From Alphaproteobacteria bacterium (lineage in GTDB: Bacteria > Pseudomonadota > Alphaproteobacteria > Rhizobiales > Devosiaceae): a DNA stretch of 5,294 nucleotides. The notes beneath the pieces are model-generated. The model was not told where the DNA came from. It did not search any database and saw only the letters and a list, made by a program, of their open reading frames with translations. Made by a program: the position numbers and the translations under genes. This document shows positions 1-5,241 of the stretch, piece after piece; the first letter of the stretch is position 1, and the number at the start of each line of letters is the position of its first letter. Location: positions 1 through 5,294 of the forward strand of contig JAJRRJ010000230.1 of the NCBI GenBank assembly GCA_024279575.1, read 5' to 3'.

Positions 1-1
1 C

Positions 2-1027
2 AAAGCCCGCGACAAACGCGCACCGCTGGACCTTGACCTGCCTGAACGCAAAATTGTTTTGAATGCCAAGGGGCAGGTTGAACGGGTTTTTGTTCCTGAG
101 CGCCAGGAGGCTAACCGTCTGATTGAAGAAATGATGGTTGCTGCCAACGTCTGTGCCGCGCAAACTCTGGATGAAAACAAAACCCCACTGATTTACCGGG
201 TGCACGATCAACCCGGAACTGAAAAGCTAATGGCCCTGAAAGATTTCCTTGCGAGCCTGCAGATGAGTTTTACCGCTACCGGTACAATCAAACCGGACCA
301 GTTTAATCAGATTTTGCACAAGGCAAAGGAAACCGACAAATCCGTTCAGGTCTCTGAAATGGTATTGCGCTCCCAGGCTCAGGCAGAATATGGCCCTACG
401 AATTACGGGCATTTCGGACTAAACCTTAACCAGTATGCCCACTTCACCTCCCCTATTCGGCGCTACGCGGACCTGATTGTCCACCGGGCCTTAATCCTTG
501 CCTGTAACCTTGGAACAGACGGGTTAAACAACGTAGAAGCTCAAACACTACAAAACATTGCGCAACACATCTCAATGACTGAACGGCGCGCGATGGCCGC
601 CGAACGACAAACCACCGACCGTTTGATTGCACACTTCCTAAGTGATCAGATTGAAAGTGAATTCTCAGGCAAAATTTCGGGGGTTGTTGGTGCTGGACTT
701 TTTGTCAAGCTGGATGAAACCGGCGCCGACGGGTTTGTCCCTGCCTCAACACTGGGGGACGACTACTTTCGACACATTTCTGAAAAACAGGCAATGGTTG
801 GCCAAAGAAGCGGAGAAACATTTGCCCTTGGTGATGCGGTAAAGGTTCGGCTTCTTGAGGCCGCTCCGATGGCAGGAGCCTTGCGATTTGAAATTACTTC
901 AGAGGGGAAAAAAGGCGCGCCTTTGTCAGGTAGCAGACCCTCACACCGGACTGCCCGATTTAACAAAACTGGACAAAGGGGCCGAAAAGGAACTAAAAGA
1001 ATCACTCAAAAGCGCAAAAAGAAATAA
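2..1027 (+). CDS. rnr: Ribonuclease R, C-terminal part (5' end outside window)
   Basis: This is the C-terminal 341 residues of a 3'-5' exoribonuclease of the RNB (RNase II/R) family, which degrades structured RNA in the cytoplasm. The frame is open from base 2, so the gene continues upstream of the window; family members are usually over 700 residues. The end of the RNB domain is visible, with the family signature containing HFTSPIRRYADLIVHR at about 440-487. An S1 RNA-binding domain follows at about 656-905 (from SGKISGVVGAGLFVKL to LRFEI). The tail from about 906 is short and very basic, ending QKRKKK, as is common in RNase R and rarer in RNase II. The TAA stop is 2 nt before the DUF983 start, so the two genes are probably cotranscribed and translationally coupled. 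The catalytic aspartates lie upstream and cannot be checked here. Confidence 0.95.
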   Translation, partial: KARDKRAPLDLDLPERKIVLNAKGQVERVFVPERQEANRLIEEMMVAANVCAAQTLDENKTPLIYRVHDQPGTEKLMALKDFLASLQMSFTATGTIKPDQFNQILHKAKETDKSVQVSEMVLRSQAQAEYGPTNYGHFGLNLNQYAHFTSPIRRYADLIVHRALILACNLGTDGLNNVEAQTLQNIAQHISMTERRAMAAERQTTDRLIAHFLSDQIESEFSGKISGVVGAGLFVKLDETGADGFVPASTLGDDYFRHISEKQAMVGQRSGETFALGDAVKVRLLEAAPMAGALRFEITSEGKKGAPLSGSRPSHRTARFNKTGQRGRKGTKRITQKRKKK

Positions 1028-1029
1028 AT

Positions 1030-1452
1030 ATGAGCATTTCACATCTGGCCGATTCTAACGACGACCCAGCCACCAAACGCGCCCTTAAACCGGCGATGTT
1101 GCGTGGATTGAGGGGGAAGTGTCCCAAATGTGGAAAGGGGAAAATGTTTCGTGCCTATCTCAAGGTAGCTGACGCCTGTTCCAAGTGCGCAGAAAACCTG
1201 AGCCATCATCGTGCCGACGATGCCCCCCCCTATATCATCATCCTGCTGGTTGGACATATTCTGGTTGGCTTGATGTTGCACCTGGAAATGGCTTGGCGCA
1301 TACCCCCAATGGTTTATATTTATTCTCTTGTACCATTGGCGGTCATTCTCCCGCTGCTGTTATTACCACCAGTCAAAGGGGCCATTGTCGGCCTGCAATG
1401 GGCCAATAAAATGCATGGATTTGACCCCGATAAGGTGGATGAATTTCTTTAG
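1030..1452 (+). CDS. DUF983 family zinc-ribbon membrane protein
   Basis: This 140-residue protein belongs to the DUF983 family, whose biochemical role is not known to me. The N-terminal cytoplasmic part carries a zinc-ribbon-like pair of knuckles, C31-P-K-C34 and C50-S-K-C53. These are followed by the family-typical HHRADDAPPY stretch (residues 59-68). Two hydrophobic segments, about 68-88 and 95-116, are the likely membrane helices, and a conserved-looking end (GLQWANKMHGF) follows. The start was chosen because it lies 2 nt after the rnr stop. The preceding sequence is A-rich with no good Shine-Dalgarno, which suggests coupling to rnr translation. Location next to rnr and rpmG is common in Alphaproteobacteria. 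Family assignment is firm; function is open. Confidence 0.9.
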   Translation: MSISHLADSNDDPATKRALKPAMLRGLRGKCPKCGKGKMFRAYLKVADACSKCAENLSHHRADDAPPYIIILLVGHILVGLMLHLEMAWRIPPMVYIYSLVPLAVILPLLLLPPVKGAIVGLQWANKMHGFDPDKVDEFL

Positions 1453-1507
1453 CCCGCTTTATAGAATTTCTACTGACTTGCTCAAAAGAACCTCTTTGAA
1501 TGTCGCG

Positions 1508-1536
1508 CTTGACTTTTGATACAAGTTCCCTATTTT
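1508..1536 (+). promoter_or_regulatory. Candidate sigma-70 type promoter for rpmG
   Basis: CTTGAC at 1508-1513 and CTATTT at 1530-1535 are separated by 16 bp. This resembles the alphaproteobacterial housekeeping pattern (CTTGAC, ~17 bp, CTATAT). It lies about 57 bp upstream of the rpmG start, in the 140-bp gap after the DUF983 gene, so rpmG probably has its own transcript. This is motif evidence only; no start site is known. Confidence 0.45.
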
Positions 1537-1592
1537 CACGCCAAAGTTTTAGCCGCGCTTGATGTCCGGCACCTATTTGAAAGATTGAGAAA

Positions 1593-1760
1593 ATGGCCAA
1601 GGCAAACACCGTCAAAGTGAAGATGGTTTCAACCGCTGATACCGGTTTTTACTACGTCACTAAAAAGAACGCCCGCACGATGACCGAAAAAATGGTGCAG
1701 CGCAAATATGATCCCAAAGTGCGCAAGCATGTGGATTTCAAGGAAACCAAGATTAAATAG
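1593..1760 (+). CDS. rpmG: 50S ribosomal protein L33
   Basis: This short gene encodes a 55-residue protein of the large ribosomal subunit, beginning MAKANTVKVKMVSTADTGFY and ending KHVDFKETKIK. The length and the ADTGFYYVTKKN and RKYDP..RKHV motifs are those of bacterial L33. It contains no cysteines, so it is the zinc-independent (C-) form. The ATG at 1593 gives the exact family N-terminus; the upstream AAAGATTGAGAAA is only a weak purine-rich ribosome-binding region. A candidate promoter precedes it and a strong terminator follows 31 nt after the stop, so it is probably a single-gene transcript. Its 3' neighbour in many Alphaproteobacteria is the convergent pleD; here the sugE-tetR module lies in between. 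Confidence 0.95.
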   Translation: MAKANTVKVKMVSTADTGFYYVTKKNARTMTEKMVQRKYDPKVRKHVDFKETKIK

Positions 1761-1791
1761 TTTTTTTTGCGTACTAATATTAAATATCCAG

Positions 1792-1824
1792 CCCGTGTTT
1801 TCTTTTGGAACCACGGGTTTTTTT
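1792..1824 (+). terminator. Rho-independent terminator of rpmG
   Basis: CCCGTG (1792-1797) pairs with CACGGG (1812-1817). The stem can extend inward through TTTT/GGAA past a bulged C, leaving a small loop. Seven T residues follow at 1818-1824. The minus strand lacks a T run after the hairpin, so it should act on plus-strand (rpmG) transcription only. Confidence 0.85.
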
Positions 1825-2134
1825 ATTTTCAATCATTCAAAAGAAGATAGGGAGCTGGTCCAAAACGGCTTATCGAAGAGGCCACTCCAACCGTTCCAGA
1901 CCAGCTTTCCTACGAGCTCAGGAATTGCGGCGGACCTGAGCGTATTTTATCGTAGGATAATACACTTCAAATTGAGACTAATCCCAACCCGAAGGTATTC
2001 AAGTAAAATACTCTCAACAACTTTCAAAGCAAGTAAAACCGTGCACTTGCGCTGCCATTTCAAAAACCTTAGTAAACTGGTAACCATAACAAATATTGTT
2101 AATTTCGTCCCGATCGCACCTGGCTGTAGTTATT
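1825..2134. other. Gene-free stretch between rpmG terminator and sugE, rich in inverted repeats
   Basis: About 310 bp without a convincing gene. Open frames here have no family resemblance and no ribosome-binding site. It holds several inverted repeats besides the tandem hairpins described separately: GTATT/AATAC (1995-1999/2007-2011), nested inside TTGAGA/TCTCAA (1972-1977/2012-2017); GCAAGT/ACTTGC (2029-2034/2045-2050); and an AT-rich palindrome, TAACAA-ATA-TTGTTA (2087-2101). No T-run terminator for sugE is evident. It could be an insertion scar, a decayed gene or a structured RNA; the sequence does not decide. Confidence 0.5.
1848..1963. other. Three tandem hairpins, candidate structured RNA or repeat element
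   Basis: Three stem-loops follow one another almost without gaps. Hairpin 1 pairs 1848-1860 (TAGGGAGCTGGTC) with 1899-1912 (GACCAGCTTTCCTA) through 13 bp with one bulge. It then continues as AACGG/CCGTT (1864-1868/1891-1895) below a 22-nt loop. Hairpin 2 pairs GCTCAGG (1916-1922) with CCTGAGC (1935-1941). Hairpin 3 pairs 1942-1945 and 1948-1951 with 1956-1963 around the loop GTAG. The strand is unknown. I do not recognise a known RNA family, and no promoter or terminator clearly frames it. Confidence 0.35.
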
Positions 2135-2458
2135 TTACTGTTGGGTAGAAAATATTTTCAGCCCGATAACACCGGCCACAATGAGCATAATGCTCAATAT
2201 TCGAGCCAGTTCTCGAGATTCTCCAAACAGCATAATTCCCAAAATACTTACCCCAACGGCACCAGTGCCGGTCCAAACAGCATAGGCTGTTCCAACAGGG
2301 ATAGTTTTCATTGCCATAGCCAAAAACTGAAAGCTGACAATCATCGCCACGATAGTAATTGTTGAAGGCCAGAAACGGGAAAATCCGTCAGTGTATTTCA
2401 GACCGATAGCCCAGCCCATTTCAAAAACTGCCGCTACCATCAAATAAACCCATGCCAC
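2135..2458 (-). CDS. sugE: SMR-family exporter, SugE/Gdx subtype (probable guanidinium exporter)
   Basis: This 107-residue protein of the small multidrug resistance family has four hydrophobic helices (about 3-20, 32-50, 57-77, 84-102) and should act as an inner-membrane antiporter dimer. E13, the proton/substrate-coupling glutamate, is present. GWAIGLKYT (15-23) and PVGTAYAVWTGTGAVG (54-69) mark the SugE/Gdx branch rather than EmrE. W16, S42, Y59 and W62, known from studied Gdx proteins to line the guanidinium site, are all in place. The start is GTG at 2458: AGAGG (2468-2472) sits 9 nt upstream, and this gives the family-normal N-terminus MAW. It is transcribed away from tetR, probably from the shared operator region, through a ~180-nt leader containing a VOC gene stump. 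The substrate is inferred from subtype residues; quaternary ammonium export is the alternative. Confidence 0.92.
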   Translation of the reverse strand: MAWVYLMVAAVFEMGWAIGLKYTDGFSRFWPSTITIVAMIVSFQFLAMAMKTIPVGTAYAVWTGTGAVGVSILGIMLFGESRELARILSIMLIVAGVIGLKIFSTQQ

Positions 2459-2481
2459 TATTTTGTTCCTCTTTTTCTTTG

Positions 2482-2499
2482 GCGCCTCTAAACAGGCGC
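2482..2499 (-). repeat. Hairpin just upstream of the sugE ribosome-binding site
   Basis: GCGCCT (2482-2487) and AGGCGC (2494-2499) form a perfect 6-bp GC-rich stem with a 6-nt loop. It ends 9 nt before the sugE AGAGG. No T run follows on either strand, so it is not a terminator. It also overlaps the end of the VOC remnant and could be a deletion scar. Confidence 0.4.
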
Positions 2500-2604
2500 T
2501 GCACTGTCAGCAAACTGGGGAGAAAACCGGAAATATTCGCAATAAAATTTGCAGGTTCCCACCACGTCATCAGTTAAAATTACCGGGTAAAATACTGGGT
2601 ACAT
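2488..2604 (-). pseudogene. Truncated VOC (glyoxalase/bleomycin-resistance fold) gene, N-terminal 38 codons
   Basis: This minus-strand frame runs from ATG 2604 to TAG 2488. It begins MYPVFYPVILTDDVVGTC and continues KFYCEYFRFSPQFADSAAPV. The pattern FYPVILTDDV..T..FY..YF.F.P.F is the first beta-alpha-beta unit of VOC-superfamily proteins, which are normally about 120-140 residues, so roughly three quarters is missing. The frame stops 29 nt before the sugE start. A perfect AAGGAGG (2617-2623) lies upstream: 12 nt from this ATG, and 7 nt from an overlapping ATG (2609) that opens only a 9-codon frame (MKCTQYFTR). The likely history is a VOC gene divergent from tetR that was cut by deletion or by arrival of sugE. 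A functional small leader peptide is the alternative. The assignment is by recognition, without a search. Confidence 0.55.
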
Positions 2605-2616
2605 TTCATTTCTCTA

Positions 2617-2623
2617 CCTCCTT
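2617..2623 (-). promoter_or_regulatory. Strong Shine-Dalgarno AAGGAGG in the sugE leader
   Basis: The minus strand reads AAGGAGG TAGAGAA ATG, a better ribosome-binding site than that of sugE itself. It serves either the 9-codon frame at 2580-2609 (7-nt spacing) or the VOC remnant at 2604 (12-nt spacing). Its presence says this part of the leader once started, or still starts, translation. Confidence 0.65.
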
Positions 2624-2650
2624 GAAGTTTTTTAACCTACGCAGTAACAT
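2622..2650 (+). promoter_or_regulatory. Candidate promoter for tetR
   Basis: TTGAAG (2622-2627) and TAACAT (2645-2650) are 17 bp apart. The -10 overlaps the first palindrome (2647-2663), so bound repressor would block RNA polymerase. A start near 2657 would give a leader of about 35 nt. Both hexamers are imperfect. Confidence 0.35.
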
Positions 2651-2671
2651 ACAGCAGGTATGTAAATTCAA
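2643..2671 (-). promoter_or_regulatory. Candidate promoter for sugE
   Basis: On the minus strand TTGAAT (2666-2671) lies between the two palindromes and could be a -35 element. Candidate -10 boxes are TATGTT (2646-2651, 14 bp away) or GTTACT (2643-2648, 17 bp away); neither is ideal. The arrangement would place operator 1 across the spacer and -10, which fits repression of both divergent genes by one protein. Confidence 0.25.
2647..2663. promoter_or_regulatory. Operator 1, probable TetR-family binding site
   Basis: ACATAC-AGCAG-GTATGT is a perfect 6-bp inverted repeat with a 5-nt centre, the size and symmetry typical of TetR-family operators. It matches operator 2 in the pattern ACATACAGnnnGTATG. 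It overlaps the candidate -10 boxes of both divergent promoters. Confidence 0.7.
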
Positions 2672-2674
2672 CTA

Positions 2675-2691
2675 ACATACAGGCTGTATGC
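2675..2691. promoter_or_regulatory. Operator 2, probable TetR-family binding site touching the tetR start codon
   Basis: ACATACAGGCTGTATGC contains the perfect 7-bp inverted repeat CATACAG-G-CTGTATG (2676-2690). Its centre is 28 bp from that of operator 1. The next base is the A of the tetR ATG, so the repressor's whole ribosome-binding region lies inside this site; only AGG (2681-2683) could serve as a weak Shine-Dalgarno. Confidence 0.7.
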
Positions 2692-3279
2692 ATGCAAGAA
2701 AAATCCCCTCGCCGTTCAAATCCAGAACGTTCAAAAGAAACCCGCGCCGCCTTGATAAAGGCAGCACGCAAACTTTTCATCAATATTGGATATGCAGAAA
2801 CCGGAACCCCGCAAATCGTAGACGCCGCCCAAGTAACGAGAGGCGCTCTTTACCATCATTTTATCGATAAACGCGATCTGTTTCGCGCCGTCGTTATCAG
2901 CGAAGCACAAGCCGTTGCCGACAAAATTGATCTGGAGGCAGGCATTACGCTCAATCAATTTGATGCCCTGATGGCCGGATGTGAAGCCTATTTTGCGGCC
3001 ATGGCGGTTGCGGGCCGCACGCGCCTGTTGCTGATTGATGGCCCTTCGGTTCTGGGAAATGAAGAGATGGAACGGATCAATACTCAAACCGCAGGACAAA
3101 AATTGCATCAGGGATTGACCTTTGCCCTTGAAACAAGAAACCTGCCCAACTCACTACTTGAACCGCTGACCCAAATGCTCTCAGCATGCTTTGACAAGGC
3201 AGCATTGGCCATCGCCCATGGTAAATCCACAAGGGACTATCAGGCCGCTATCCGCATTCTTTTGGAACAATTCAGGTAA
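2692..3279 (+). CDS. TetR/AcrR-family transcriptional repressor
   Basis: This 195-residue protein has the standard length of TetR-family dimeric repressors. The N-terminal DNA-binding domain spans about residues 14-62: the first helix is ETRAALIKAARKLFINIGYA, and the helix-turn-helix runs from TPQIVDAAQV (39-48) to TRGALYHHFIDKRDLF (49-64), with the family's hallmark LYHHF. The rest is a helical ligand-binding and dimerisation domain (for example GRTRLLLIDGPSVLG) of unknown ligand. The ATG at 2692 leaves the usual 13-residue tail before helix 1. It is divergent from sugE with two palindromes between them, so it probably represses both genes and is released by a substrate. The start codon directly follows operator 2. 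It may originally have controlled the VOC gene now reduced to a stump. Its 3' end converges with pleD, 46 bp apart, with no evident terminator. Confidence 0.93.
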   Translation: MQEKSPRRSNPERSKETRAALIKAARKLFINIGYAETGTPQIVDAAQVTRGALYHHFIDKRDLFRAVVISEAQAVADKIDLEAGITLNQFDALMAGCEAYFAAMAVAGRTRLLLIDGPSVLGNEEMERINTQTAGQKLHQGLTFALETRNLPNSLLEPLTQMLSACFDKAALAIAHGKSTRDYQAAIRILLEQFR

Positions 3280-3325
3280 GTCCACCCATTAACCTGGCAA
3301 ACTGCTTTACGGTGCACTCCGCGCC

Positions 3326-4696
3326 CTAGGCGGCGTCAAACACCACGCGGTCACGGCCTTCGTTCTTCGCCCGGTACAGCGCCATATCTGCCCGTTTCAA
3401 CAAAGCCTCCGGCGTATCTCCCAGACGATTATTCAGAGCTACTCCCAAACTAACAGTAATATCAATGCTGGTTTGGTTGCTTATGTCAAAGGAGGTATCA
3501 GAAATCGACCTGCGAATACGCTCTGCAATATTTTGAGCCTGCGCCTGACCGGCATCAGGCATGAGAACCACAAATTCCTCCCCCCCATACCGACACGCCA
3601 GATCAACACCGCGAATACTGCGCTGAACACGCAATGCAAATTCCTTGAGAACTTCGTCGCCCGCCGAGTGACCATAGGTATCATTTACCGGCTTGAAGTG
3701 GTCAATATCAAGCATAATTAACGCCAAGTCGCGCCCCTGCTCCACCGCCTTTTCAAGCATAAGCGCCGAATGTCTCTCAAAATACCGACGGTTATAAAGA
3801 CCTGTCAAACCATCGATTACCGCCATCGCCATGGTATTGTTTACGCTCTCACGCAATTCCATGGCATATCTTTGTCGCCGTATCTGAGTGCGCACCCGCG
3901 CCAGAAGTTCATGTTTTTCAATGGGCCGGACAATGAAATCATTCACGCCTAGCTCCAAGCCGCGAACAACCTTTGCGCGGTCCCCCTCGTCTGCAATAAG
4001 AATAATGGGAAGGCTGCGTGTTTGCTCCAGAGTGCGAAGTTGTGAGCACACCCGCAATGGATCAAAGTCAGTCAACTCCATGCTGACCAAAACAACTTCA
4101 TAGTCTTTTTCTGCAATACCAAGCGCAACAGAGGTGGGATCACTCAATATATCCAGCTGATGATTGGGGACCAGATAGTTGCGCAGACGTTCCGAACTGC
4201 GCACATTATCGTCCACCAGCAGTATCCTGCCATTCTCAGCATCAATACTGCCCAAGGCCAAATGCGCTGCTTCATCGGCGATATCCCGACCGGTTTGCGC
4301 CCTGGAGCGCAACTCATCAGTCAACATTTTAAGGCGTACCAGACTCTTGACGCGCGCCATCAGCTGCATATCCTCTGGTGGCTTGGTCAAAAAATCATCT
4401 GCCCCCGCCTCAAGCCCTGCAACCCGGTCAGAGGGTTGGTTGAGTGCTGTTATCATTACAACAGGAATATGATGGGTTTTAGGATCCGCCTTCAACCGAC
4501 GGCAGGTTTCAAAACCATCCATTCCCGGCATCATTACATCCAGAAGAATAATATCAATCGGGTTATTGGCGCAAATATCCAGGGCCTCCTGCCCCGAATT
4601 TGCCGTTAACACGTCAAAATACTCTGCGGTAAGCCTGGCTTCAAGAAGCCTTACATTTGTTGGAATATCGTCAACAACCAGCACACGCGCTGTCAT
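3326..4696 (-). CDS. pleD: PleD-type response regulator / diguanylate cyclase (REC-REC-GGDEF)
   Basis: This 456-residue cytoplasmic enzyme makes cyclic di-GMP from two GTP when phosphorylated; Caulobacter PleD, of nearly the same length, controls the swarmer-to-stalked transition. REC1 (about 1-120) has the acidic pocket D9/D10, the phosphoacceptor D53, T83 and K105. REC2 (about 155-275) is degenerate: serine (in VLVSMEL) replaces the aspartate, as expected for the dimerisation adaptor. The GGDEF domain begins at DGLTGLYNRRYF and has the active-site motif GGEEF at 371-375. The inhibitory I-site RxxD (R362-G-V-D365) sits five residues before it, so product feedback inhibition should be intact. 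GGAGG (4702-4706) lies 5 nt before the ATG. The gene follows divK by 52 bp on the same strand, so they form an operon. Confidence 0.97.
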   Translation of the reverse strand: MTARVLVVDDIPTNVRLLEARLTAEYFDVLTANSGQEALDICANNPIDIILLDVMMPGMDGFETCRRLKADPKTHHIPVVMITALNQPSDRVAGLEAGADDFLTKPPEDMQLMARVKSLVRLKMLTDELRSRAQTGRDIADEAAHLALGSIDAENGRILLVDDNVRSSERLRNYLVPNHQLDILSDPTSVALGIAEKDYEVVLVSMELTDFDPLRVCSQLRTLEQTRSLPIILIADEGDRAKVVRGLELGVNDFIVRPIEKHELLARVRTQIRRQRYAMELRESVNNTMAMAVIDGLTGLYNRRYFERHSALMLEKAVEQGRDLALIMLDIDHFKPVNDTYGHSAGDEVLKEFALRVQRSIRGVDLACRYGGEEFVVLMPDAGQAQAQNIAERIRRSISDTSFDISNQTSIDITVSLGVALNNRLGDTPEALLKRADMALYRAKNEGRDRVVFDAA

Positions 4697-4748
4697 TTGA
4701 CCCTCCGCTACTCAATACAAAAACGAAAAAGACCCGAAAAAAGTGCCC

Positions 4749-5123
4749 CTAACTACCTTTTCCAATATAACCTGCAATAGTTTCTAAAAAGTGAGGCACT
4801 GAAATTGGCTTGGAAATATACCCCTCGCACCCCCCCGCCAAGATGCGCTCCTCATCCCCTTTCATGGCAAATGCAGTAACCGCCACCACGGGAATATCCT
4901 TTAATTCCTCATCCTCTTTGAGCCACTTGGTGACCACAAGACCAGAAACTTCAGGCAATTGAATATCCATCAGAATCAAATCCGGATGATGCGCACGAGC
5001 CAACTCCAAGGCCTCCATGCCATTGCTGGTTTGAATGGTGTAATATCCCTGAGATTCAAGAAGATCATGGAATAGCTTCATATTCAGCTCGTTATCTTCC
5101 ACAATCATTACAGTTTTTGACAT
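4749..5123 (-). CDS. divK: Single-domain response regulator DivK
   Basis: This 124-residue receiver-only protein matches DivK, the essential cell-cycle regulator that, when phosphorylated, works through histidine kinases such as DivJ, PleC and DivL/CckA to lower CtrA activity. It has E9/D10, the phosphoacceptor D53 (LILMDIQLPE), T83 and K105 (YISKPIS), and the DivK-typical EDNELNMKLFHDLLE and VTAFAMKGDEERI. The start is ATG 5123, giving MSKTVMIVEDNE as in known DivK proteins. GAGGGG (5129-5134) lies 5 nt upstream. An in-frame GTG at 5141 would add six unconserved residues and destroy that spacing, so it is rejected. pleD follows in the same operon. The upstream region holds one GANTC site. 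Confidence 0.97.
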   Translation of the reverse strand: MSKTVMIVEDNELNMKLFHDLLESQGYYTIQTSNGMEALELARAHHPDLILMDIQLPEVSGLVVTKWLKEDEELKDIPVVAVTAFAMKGDEERILAGGCEGYISKPISVPHFLETIAGYIGKGS

Positions 5124-5231
5124 GTGAACCCCTCGCCACACTCGTGATAAAAAACTTTAATTAGGCCCTTGCCATTTCGACAAAAACCAACTGACTTAAC
5201 ACTAGAGTGCCAAGTAACAATAATTCCTTTC

Positions 5232-5236
5232 GATTC
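5232..5236. promoter_or_regulatory. GANTC (CcrM methylation) site upstream of divK
   Basis: GATTC at 5232-5236 is 109 bp upstream of the divK start. In Alphaproteobacteria CcrM methylates GANTC and some cell-cycle promoters respond to its methylation state. It is the only GANTC in the gap upstream of divK, but a single 5-bp match can be chance. No clear -35/-10 pair was identified there. Confidence 0.3.
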
Positions 5237-5241
5237 ATCTA

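Noticed and set aside
1947..2087. 46-codon minus-strand frame (MVTSLLRFLKWQRKC...) downstream of sugE
   Set aside because: No Shine-Dalgarno and no recognisable family; it overlaps inverted repeats. It could not be matched to the missing C-terminal part of the VOC gene either.
1708..2148. 146-codon plus-strand open frame running from inside rpmG through the terminator to the sugE end
   Set aside because: It begins inside rpmG in another frame, crosses a strong terminator, has no ribosome-binding site, and its translation resembles no family and looks random in composition.
3300..3345. GC-rich partial palindrome around the pleD stop as a terminator
   Set aside because: The stem is short and imperfect and no T run follows on either strand.
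4160..4609. 149-codon plus-strand frame opposite pleD
   Set aside because: It lies entirely antisense to the well-supported pleD coding sequence and has no family resemblance.
5124..5141. GTG start for divK, six codons upstream of the chosen ATG
   Set aside because: The extra residues (MWRGVH) are not part of known DivK proteins, and the GAGGGG Shine-Dalgarno would lie inside the gene instead of 5 nt before the ATG.
5185..5199. Possible CtrA binding site upstream of divK (AACC-N7-TTAA)
   Set aside because: Only one half fits the TTAA-N7-TTAA consensus; the other half matches at none of four positions. No full CtrA box was found between divK and the window end.
5200..5225. Sigma-54-like TTGGCAC on the minus strand upstream of divK
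   Set aside because: The expected -12 TTGC element at the right distance is missing.
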